Source: Candidatus Omnitrophota bacterium
Lineage (GTDB): Bacteria > Omnitrophota > Gorgyraeia > Gygaellales > Profunditerraquicolaceae
Reading direction: 5' to 3'
Length of the DNA stretch: 10,738 nucleotides
Assembly: GCA_016938245.1 (NCBI GenBank)
Contig: JAFGUY010000073.1
Coordinates: 1-10,738, forward strand
Shown here: one piece after another, positions 1 to 4,629 of the stretch
How the letters are laid out: each line of letters opens with the position of its first letter
Position numbering within the stretch: the stretch's first letter is position 1
Position numbers and translations under genes: made by a program
Notes under the pieces: model-generated
What the model saw: only the letters and a program-made list of their open reading frames with translations
What the model was told of the DNA's origin: nothing
Databases searched by the model: none

Positions 1-87
1 TCTTGAGTCAAGACATATAAAACTATTGCCAATTTTACTCATAGACTTTTTGTCTCTTGAGAAAGAAGAAATTTTGTTATTTTTCAT
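1..87 (-). CDS. hypothetical protein, N-terminal fragment (runs off left edge)
   Basis: An open frame begins at an ATG at 85-87 and stays open for 29 codons to the window edge. The peptide starts MKNNKISSFSRDKKSMSKIG and is polar and lysine/serine-rich. It lies 9 bp downstream of the histidine kinase stop on the same strand, so it could be the next gene of that transcript. No Shine-Dalgarno is evident before this ATG, and the internal Met16 is an alternative start. The peptide does not look like the start of a response regulator receiver domain. I do not recognise a family, and 29 open codons in AT-rich DNA may be chance. Confidence 0.3.
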   Translation of the reverse strand, partial: MKNNKISSFSRDKKSMSKIGNSFICLDSR

Positions 88-96
88 TTTGACATA

Positions 97-126
97 TTAC
101 CGCACGACTTTATTAACATGCGGTAA
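97..126. repeat. 8-bp inverted repeat over the kinase stop codon
   Basis: TTACCGCA (97-104) and TGCGGTAA (119-126) are perfect inverted copies separated by 14 bp, and the left arm contains the TAA stop of the histidine kinase. On the minus strand no T-run follows, so it is not a convincing intrinsic terminator for the kinase. On the plus strand TTTTATAATAAAA follows, but nothing visible is transcribed that way. It could stabilise the mRNA 3' end or terminate weakly. Confidence 0.35.
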
Positions 127-1566
127 TTTTATAATAAAAGTCGTCCCCTTACCCACTTGGCTTTCGACAGAAATTGAACCGTTATGGTTTTTGATAATAT
201 TATAACAGATCGACAACCCTAAACCAGTTCCTTCTTTTTTAGTAGAAAAAAACGGCATAAAAAGGTTTTTTAAAACATTTGTCGGAATACCGCAACCGGT
301 ATCACTTATAGCTATTTGTGTGTACTCATCAGAGAATAGCGATGTTTTAATATTAATCACTCCTCCCTGCGGCATTGCTTGATATGCATTAATAAGTAAA
401 TTTACAAAAACCTCCTGAAGCTGGTGTATATCGCCTTTGATTTTCGGTAAACCCTCGGTAAATAATTTAACTACCTTAATTTCATGCGAAGGCAGCTTAT
501 GGTATGTTAAAAGCGGAAGAAGATTCTTTATTACTTTATTTATATCCAGTTCTTCCTGAATTGGCGATGTCTTACGGGTAAAAGTAAGAAATCTGTCTAC
601 TAATTTACGGATTTGTTCTACTTGTGTATTTATAATTTTAAGGTCAGCCCTTATCTTCTTGTTTAAAGATTTATTTGAAAGCATCATATCTGCCCTGCCG
701 GATATTACAAAAACCGGATTATTAATTTCATGGGCTATCCCGGCTACAAGCTGGCCTACTGCTGCCAGTTTCTCGGACTGAAAAATCTGATATTCTAATT
801 CCCTTTTTTCGGTAATATCCTTAGCCATAAATATATACCCGGCCATATCCCCGTTTGTATCTATAAACCTGGTAACTATTAAATTTACCGGAAAAGACTG
901 CCCGGCTTTATTTATAAAATAAGACTCCAGTTCGTATCTGCCGAAGTTTTTTACTTGTTCAAGTATAAATGAAAGCCTGTAAGCTATATCGTCGTAAGCA
1001 TGCAAAGCGCTTATATGCTTAAAAATAATCTCGTCTCTTTGCCACCCGAACATATCTTCCGAACCCATACCGTAATAAGTAATGTTTCCTTCGAGATTAA
1101 TCGCGTATAGGGCATATTCTTTTATGCTTAAGAAGATATTCTTCAGGGTTTCATCTATATTCTTAAGAGAAACCTCCCTTTCTTTGGATATAGTAATATC
1201 ATTTCCTAAAAATAAAACACCCTCTAAATCCCCTTCTTTGGTTAATATCGGGCTCATCCCCCAGCAAATAATATGGTCATCTGACTTTCCATCGGTTAAT
1301 ACCCCTTCGAAGTTACTGGGCCTTTTATATTTTACGGCATCGTCAAGCATCGCCTTAAATAGTTTTTCCTTACCCGGCGCGCTTAAGATACGGTGATAAA
1401 TTACCTTGAGGCAGTCTTGGCCTAAGATTGAATTGCCGGGCAACCCTATGATTTCCTCAAACTTTTTATTGCACATAAGGATTTTCCCTGCGCAGTCACA
1501 ATAAAAAATCAGGGAATTTGCCCTGTTAATAATATCGTAAGCCGATTTTTGAATACTTATGCTCAT
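97..1566 (-). CDS. PAS-PAS sensor histidine kinase (orphan, soluble)
   Basis: A 489-aa sensor kinase that should autophosphorylate on histidine and pass the phosphate to a response regulator. Two PAS domains occupy about residues 10-130 and 135-258. The dimerisation/phosphoacceptor helix follows, with AGIAHEINNP and His279 as the likely phosphorylated residue. The ATP-binding domain shows the N box (INAYQAM, Asn393), G1 (SDTGCGIP, 421-428), F box (LFMPFF) and G2 (GTGLGLS, 446-452). No membrane segment or signal peptide is seen, so it should sense a cytosolic cue, perhaps through a PAS-bound ligand or cofactor. No receiver domain is fused and no regulator gene is in the window. The frame extends upstream to 1605, but that start would lie inside tRNA-Gly. 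The ATG at 1564-1566 has a Shine-Dalgarno 4 nt upstream and is chosen. It starts 12 bp after tRNA-Gly and may be co-transcribed with the tRNAs. Confidence 0.92.
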   Translation of the reverse strand: MSISIQKSAYDIINRANSLIFYCDCAGKILMCNKKFEEIIGLPGNSILGQDCLKVIYHRILSAPGKEKLFKAMLDDAVKYKRPSNFEGVLTDGKSDDHIICWGMSPILTKEGDLEGVLFLGNDITISKEREVSLKNIDETLKNIFLSIKEYALYAINLEGNITYYGMGSEDMFGWQRDEIIFKHISALHAYDDIAYRLSFILEQVKNFGRYELESYFINKAGQSFPVNLIVTRFIDTNGDMAGYIFMAKDITEKRELEYQIFQSEKLAAVGQLVAGIAHEINNPVFVISGRADMMLSNKSLNKKIRADLKIINTQVEQIRKLVDRFLTFTRKTSPIQEELDINKVIKNLLPLLTYHKLPSHEIKVVKLFTEGLPKIKGDIHQLQEVFVNLLINAYQAMPQGGVINIKTSLFSDEYTQIAISDTGCGIPTNVLKNLFMPFFSTKKEGTGLGLSICYNIIKNHNGSISVESQVGKGTTFIIKLPHVNKVVR

Positions 1567-1570
1567 CTTA

Positions 1571-1575
1571 TCCTT
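1571..1575 (-). promoter_or_regulatory. ribosome binding site of the histidine kinase
   Basis: AAGGA on the minus strand, 4 nt before the ATG at 1564-1566. It decides the start codon against the upstream ATG at 1603-1605, which lies within tRNA-Gly. It sits immediately after the tRNA-Gly 3' end, so tRNA 3' processing would leave little or no spare leader for the kinase message. Confidence 0.6.
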
Positions 1576-1578
1576 ATA

Positions 1579-1649
1579 AGCGGGTGATCGGAATCGAACC
1601 GACATATATAGCTTGGAAGGCTATTGTTCTACCATTGAACTACACCCGC
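1579..1649 (-). tRNA. tRNA-Gly(TCC)
   Basis: Cloverleaf on the minus strand: acceptor GCGGGTG pairs perfectly with CACCCGC, D stem GTTC/GAAC, anticodon stem ATAGC/GCTAT with anticodon TCC at 1615-1617, and T arm GTCGG-TTCGATT-CCGAT. The discriminator base is U, normal for glycine. CCA is not encoded; the sequence continues TATAAGG, so a CCA-adding enzyme is required. It is the third tRNA in the Thr-Tyr-Gly run. Confidence 0.97.
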
Positions 1650-1656
1650 AAAATAC

Positions 1657-1742
1657 TGGTGGGCAGGAGAGGATTCGAACCTCTGAAGCACAGGTGCAAG
1701 AGATTTACAGTCTCTCCCCTTTGGCCACTTGGGTACCTGCCC
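1657..1742 (-). tRNA. tRNA-Tyr(GTA), class II with long variable arm
   Basis: Acceptor GGGCAGG pairs with CCTGCCC, anticodon GTA lies at 1706-1708 in loop CTGTAAA, and the T arm is AGAGG-TTCGAAT-CCTCT. The long extra arm between the anticodon and T stems is typical of bacterial tRNA-Tyr. The discriminator is A, and CCA is encoded (1657-1659), unlike in the neighbouring tRNAs. It is separated by 7 bp from tRNA-Gly and 15 bp from tRNA-Thr, which suggests one precursor transcript. Confidence 0.97.
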
Positions 1743-1757
1743 ATATTTCATTTAAAA

Positions 1758-1830
1758 AGCTGGCGGCCCGAATTGAACGGGCGACCTCCTCATTACAAGT
1801 GAGAAGCTCTACCAACTGAGCTACGCCAGC
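1758..1830 (-). tRNA. tRNA-Thr(TGT)
   Basis: Acceptor GCTGGCG pairs with CGCCAGC, D stem GCTC/GAGC, anticodon TGT at 1795-1797 in loop CTTGTAA, and T arm GCCCG-TTCAATT-CGGGC. The discriminator is U and no CCA is encoded; five T's follow the acceptor stem (discriminator included). Its first 10 nt overlap the last codons and the TAG stop of nnrD. The order Thr(TGT)-Tyr(GTA)-Gly(TCC) matches the start of the tRNA cluster that precedes tufB in many bacteria, but here a kinase gene follows instead. Confidence 0.97.
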
Positions 1831-2696
1831 AAAAACTTAAGCCTTTTGAATACCTTAGGGATTTTATCAATAATATCCGAGGCAATCAAGGAAATTTGCG
1901 TTTTTTCTCTTGCCGCCATATCCCCTGCCACGCCATGCAGATACACCGCAGATTTAGCCGCCTCAAAAGCTCCTAAGCCTTGCCCTAAGAAAGCCGCAAT
2001 CATTCCGGTTAATACGTCACCGCTTCCTGCCGTAGCCATGCCCGGATTTCCGCTTTTATTAAGATAAAAATTACCCGAAGAATCGCTGATCACTGTTTTA
2101 TGGCCTTTTAATACCAGAACCACCTTATATTTTTTAGCAAATTCTTTTACAATCTCTTTTCTTCTACCCTGCACTTTCTTAACGCTTACGCCCAATAACC
2201 TTGCCATTTCTCCCGGATGCGGAGTCATTATAGTCGCCGGTCGCCGGTCGCCGGTCCTTAATAAAATACTTAGGTGCCCAGTTAAGGCATTCAATCCGTC
2301 AGCATCAATTACCGTTGGTTTACGCGAAATGCCGATAGTTTTGCGGATCAGGCTATATGTAGCCTCATTCCTACCTAAACCCGGCCCGATAACCAAAATA
2401 TCCGTTTTTATAAGAAGTTCCTTTATTTTTTTAAACCCTGCCGAGCTTAATGTTCCTTTTTTTGTTTCAGGCAAAGGAAAGGTCATTACTTCTTTAGGTT
2501 TAATCTTTATCATTGCCGTATTTATGCTTTTAGGTATTCCTAATGTAACTAACCCGGCACCGCTACGCATTGCCGCCAAAGAGCAAAGGCTTGCTGCGCC
2601 TGAATAATTTGCTGAACCTGCAAGAATCAATATGTGTCCGAAATCGCCTTTGTTAACGTTAAGGCGTCTTCGTAATAATCGCGTTGGCAACCGCAT
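1821..2696 (-). CDS. nnrD: ADP-dependent (S)-NAD(P)H-hydrate dehydratase
   Basis: Repairs NADH and NADPH damaged by hydration by dehydrating the S-hydrate at the expense of ADP. It is a ribokinase-like carbohydrate kinase fold protein of 291 aa. Visible signatures are KGDFGHILILAGS (16-28), GPGLGR (104-109), DADGLNAL (131-138), TPHPGEMARLLG (158-169), VLKGHKTV (195-202) and NPGMATAGSGDVLTG (217-231), the last holding the catalytic Asp227. The NnrE epimerase domain fused in many bacteria is absent, so this is a stand-alone dehydratase. The start overlaps acpS by 38 bp without a clear Shine-Dalgarno, implying translational coupling. The family core begins near residue 16, so this start fits; a TTG at codon 3 is the alternative. 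Residues 148-155 (TGDRRPAT) come from a 7-bp tandem repeat just before a conserved motif. The TAG stop lies within tRNA-Thr. Confidence 0.95.
   Translation of the reverse strand: MRLPTRLLRRRLNVNKGDFGHILILAGSANYSGAASLCSLAAMRSGAGLVTLGIPKSINTAMIKIKPKEVMTFPLPETKKGTLSSAGFKKIKELLIKTDILVIGPGLGRNEATYSLIRKTIGISRKPTVIDADGLNALTGHLSILLRTGDRRPATIMTPHPGEMARLLGVSVKKVQGRRKEIVKEFAKKYKVVLVLKGHKTVISDSSGNFYLNKSGNPGMATAGSGDVLTGMIAAFLGQGLGAFEAAKSAVYLHGVAGDMAAREKTQISLIASDIIDKIPKVFKRLKFLLA
1861..1889 (-). promoter_or_regulatory. sigma-70-like promoter for the Thr-Tyr-Gly tRNAs, inside nnrD
   Basis: On the minus strand a TTGATT -35 (1884-1889) and a TAAAAT -10 (1861-1866) are separated by exactly 17 bp. Transcription would begin near 1854, about 24 nt before tRNA-Thr. 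This would let the tRNAs, and perhaps the histidine kinase, be expressed independently of the long upstream operon. It is called by motif match only, and its position inside a coding region lowers confidence. Confidence 0.5.
2234..2256. repeat. 7-bp tandem repeat, three copies, inside nnrD
   Basis: TCGCCGG occurs three times head to tail (2234-2240, 2241-2247, 2248-2254), followed by TC. Three copies equal 21 bp, so the reading frame is kept and residues around TGDRRPAT of NnrD are encoded. Gain or loss of a single copy would shift the frame. The run is far more GC-rich than its surroundings. Confidence 0.9.
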
Positions 2697-3015
2697 AGTT
2701 TTTTACATGGGATATGGAAACAACTACATCTGCACCCTTGCCTCTGGAATTTAGAATTTTACAGGAAGGTTTTCCTTCCTTGTCATTCAATATCTGGACA
2801 TCCTTCCAGCTTAAATTTGCATCCCCCAGCGCCTTAAATACAGCTTCTTTAGCTGCAAACCTCCCGGCTAAATGCTGATAAAGGCTTCCGCGGGTCTTTG
2901 CGTTCTTAAGCTCTTCATCCGTAAAAACCCTGTTTAAAAAAGAATCCCCCCATTTTTCAATTGCTTTTTTTAACCGGCTTACTTCGGTTATATCTACCCC
3001 AGTCCCTAAAATCAT
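2659..3015 (-). CDS. acpS: holo-[acyl-carrier-protein] synthase
   Basis: Transfers 4'-phosphopantetheine from coenzyme A to apo-acyl carrier protein, activating it for fatty acid synthesis. At 118 aa it has the usual length of the trimeric AcpS family. Key motifs are GTGVDITEVSRL (4-15) with metal-binding Asp8, FTDEEL (31-36), LAGRFAAKEAVFKAL (49-63) with metal-binding Glu57, and SISHVKNYAVA (100-110). Its ATG lies 1 bp after the pdxJ stop and its 3' end overlaps nnrD by 38 bp, so it sits in the middle of the operon. A GGGAG lies 13 nt before the start, which is longer than ideal spacing and suggests coupling with pdxJ. Confidence 0.96.
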   Translation of the reverse strand: MILGTGVDITEVSRLKKAIEKWGDSFLNRVFTDEELKNAKTRGSLYQHLAGRFAAKEAVFKALGDANLSWKDVQILNDKEGKPSCKILNSRGKGADVVVSISHVKNYAVANAIITKTP

Positions 3016-3016
3016 A

Positions 3017-3727
3017 TTAATCTATTAACTCCCGCATTTCTTTTATTGCCCTTCCTAATCCGACAAATACTGCCCGGGCTATAATGGAGTGGCCTATATT
3101 CAGTTCTTCTATTTCTTCGATGCCTGCTATTTTTGATACATTGTTATAATTTAATCCGTGGCCGGCAAATACTTTTAGCCCTAAGGATTTTGCAAATCTT
3201 GCCGCTGTTTTTAGTTCCTCAAAATACCTATTTTCTTCTTTTTTATTTTCGGCATTGGCATAACGCCCGGTATGAAGCTCAACCATGCTTACCCCTGCTC
3301 TTCTTGCAGCAATTATCTGTTTTTTATCTGGGTCAATAAACAGGCTTACATCGATTCCCGTATTTGCAAGCTTAACTACCGCATTTCTTACCCGCTTAAA
3401 GTTGTTTTTTACATCCAGCCCGCCTTCGGTAGTAAGCTCTTTTCTTTTTTCCGGTACTAATGTTGCCTGTTCAGGCCTAATCTTGCAGGCGATACCGACT
3501 ATCTCTGATGAGACAGACATCTCTAAATTTAACCTTAAGCGCACTACCTCTTTTAATATAATTAAATCACTGTCATTTATATGCCTGCGGTCTTCGCGTA
3601 GATGCACGACAATGCTATCTGCGCCGTTATTTTCAACAAGTAAGGCTGCAAAGGATGGTTCAGGTTCTAATTGCCCCCTGGCTTCTCTTAATGTAGCAAT
3701 ATGGTCGATATTTACGCCTAAACGCAT
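3017..3727 (-). CDS. pdxJ: pyridoxine 5'-phosphate synthase
   Basis: Last step of the DXP-dependent vitamin B6 pathway: condenses 3-amino-2-oxopropyl phosphate with 1-deoxy-D-xylulose 5-phosphate to pyridoxine 5'-phosphate in the cytosol. It is a 236-aa TIM barrel of normal family length. Motifs run in order GVNIDHIATLREARG (4-18), VVHLREDRRHI (40-50), LNLEMS with Glu69, PEKRKELTTEGG (92-103), VELHTGRYA (149-157), FAGHGLNY with His190 (187-194) and NIGHSIIARAVFVGLG (210-225). The expected catalytic histidine and glutamate positions are all present. It begins 4 bp after the 44-codon membrane ORF and ends 1 bp before acpS. The pdxJ-acpS pairing is common in bacteria. Confidence 0.97.
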   Translation of the reverse strand: MRLGVNIDHIATLREARGQLEPEPSFAALLVENNGADSIVVHLREDRRHINDSDLIILKEVVRLRLNLEMSVSSEIVGIACKIRPEQATLVPEKRKELTTEGGLDVKNNFKRVRNAVVKLANTGIDVSLFIDPDKKQIIAARRAGVSMVELHTGRYANAENKKEENRYFEELKTAARFAKSLGLKVFAGHGLNYNNVSKIAGIEEIEELNIGHSIIARAVFVGLGRAIKEMRELID

Positions 3728-3731
3728 AAAC

Positions 3732-3866
3732 TTATTTTGCCAGCATCTCGTATTTTATATACAACCATGAGATTATTGCCAAGGCAAGTGATATGGCTTT
3801 TAGCCACGGATGGTGTAAAAATAAATGCTTAATCCTGCTTATAAAGGTTACTTTTTCTTTGGCCAT
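3732..3866 (-). CDS. 44-aa single-pass membrane microprotein, CdaR/YbbR N-terminus-like
   Basis: A short ORF filling the only gap between cdaA and pdxJ. The peptide opens with a basic stretch (MAKEKVTFISRIKHLF), continues HHPWLKAISLALAIISWLYI, and ends in a short charged tail. One hydrophobic helix spans about residues 20-37. The pattern of a basic segment, then 'PWLK..SL.LAI..WLY', is what the membrane anchor of CdaR (YbbR) proteins looks like; CdaR is the usual CdaA partner and is encoded right after cdaA. Here the protein stops just after the helix, so the extracytoplasmic YbbR repeats are absent. It has a strong AAAGGA Shine-Dalgarno 5 nt before ATG, starts 1 bp after cdaA stops, and ends 4 bp before pdxJ. 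That placement argues for real translation. Homology to CdaR rests on pattern and position only. It could instead be an unrelated membrane peptide. Confidence 0.75.
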   Translation of the reverse strand: MAKEKVTFISRIKHLFLHHPWLKAISLALAIISWLYIKYEMLAK

Positions 3867-3867
3867 T

Positions 3868-4629
3868 TTATTCCTTTAGCCTGAAGATCTCTTTTGCCTT
3901 AAGAAAGAGCCCTTCCTGGCTTAAGTCCTTATATAGCTTTCCGCGGTAAACCAAGGAGATATCACGCCTCTCTTCAGAGACAACAATAATCAAAGCATCT
4001 GTCTCATCGCTTAATCCTATTGCTGCGCGATGCCGGGTCCCAAATATACGGCTTAAATCCTGATTCTGCGCCAAAGGAAAAAAACAACCCGCGCTTAAAA
4101 TCCTGCCGTTTTGGATAATCATCCCCCCGTCGTGCAAAGGATTATTGGGAGTAAATACCGCCTGCACCAGCTCCGAAGAAACCCTTGAATCAAGCGTTAC
4201 CCCGTTTTCTGCAAAAGCATTAAGCGGGTCGCTTTTCTCTATAACGATTAATGCCCCTATTTTATCGCGCGAAAGGCTCTCTGCTGCCGCGCTTATCTCT
4301 TTGAGCATATAATCAAGTTCTTCATCGCGAAGCTGAGGCATAAAGATATGCCTTCGGCCTAACCTTGCAAGGCCGCTTCTTATTTCAGGGTGAAATATAA
4401 TTAAAACCGCGATAACTGATGTGGCAAAGAAATTCTTGAATAACCAATCCAGCCTTGTAAGCCCAAGCCTTTGGAATATAAAAAAGGAGACCAGGATAAT
4501 CGCTATGCCGCGCACAACTTGTATGGCGCGAGTCCCTTCAAAAAAAAGCATTATCTGGTAAATTATAAACCAGAGAATCGTAATCTCAAGTATGGTTTTC
4601 CAGTGTATTAATAAAACCGAAGGATTCAT
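3868..4629 (-). CDS. cdaA: membrane diadenylate cyclase (cyclic di-AMP synthase)
   Basis: Makes cyclic di-AMP from two ATP; the messenger controls potassium/osmolyte balance and cell-wall homeostasis in many bacteria. The 253-aa protein has the CdaA layout: three membrane helices (about 11-30, 37-53 and 66-79), a linker, and a DAC (DisA_N) catalytic domain from about 105 to 240. The substrate-binding GTRHRAAIG (197-205, RHR 199-201) and the PNNPLHDGGMII segment (161-172) are present. The usual DGA motif reads Asp167-Gly168-Gly169 here; the aspartate is kept but alanine is glycine. The start overlaps the folP stop as ATGA, which indicates coupling. Downstream is the 44-aa CdaR-like peptide rather than a full CdaR, and glmM, often next in this array, is missing. 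Confidence 0.95.
   Translation of the reverse strand: MNPSVLLIHWKTILEITILWFIIYQIMLFFEGTRAIQVVRGIAIILVSFFIFQRLGLTRLDWLFKNFFATSVIAVLIIFHPEIRSGLARLGRRHIFMPQLRDEELDYMLKEISAAAESLSRDKIGALIVIEKSDPLNAFAENGVTLDSRVSSELVQAVFTPNNPLHDGGMIIQNGRILSAGCFFPLAQNQDLSRIFGTRHRAAIGLSDETDALIIVVSEERRDISLVYRGKLYKDLSQEGLFLKAKEIFRLKE
3872..3877 (-). promoter_or_regulatory. ribosome binding site of the 44-aa membrane ORF
   Basis: AAAGGA on the minus strand, 5 nt before the ATG at 3864-3866, lying within the last codons of cdaA. It is one of the clearest Shine-Dalgarno sequences in the operon and is the main sign that the short ORF is translated. Confidence 0.65.

Noticed and set aside
1..61. Direct repeat TCTTGAG (1-7 and 55-61) and palindrome TCTTGAGTCAAGA at 1-13
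   Set aside because: Too short and at the window edge; two 7-bp matches in AT-rich DNA are expected by chance and no operator role can be supported.
1567..1605. 13-codon N-terminal extension of the histidine kinase
   Set aside because: It would start inside tRNA-Gly, and the internal ATG at 1564-1566 has a well-placed Shine-Dalgarno.
1584..1819. Small plus-strand ORFs across the tRNA cluster
   Set aside because: They are antisense readings of three tRNA genes; the apparent peptides with 'RRGFEPL' or 'RIERAT' are well-known tRNA artefacts.
3285..3770. 161-codon open frame on the plus strand opposite pdxJ
   Set aside because: Antisense to a clear pdxJ and partly to the 44-aa ORF, with no recognisable motif.
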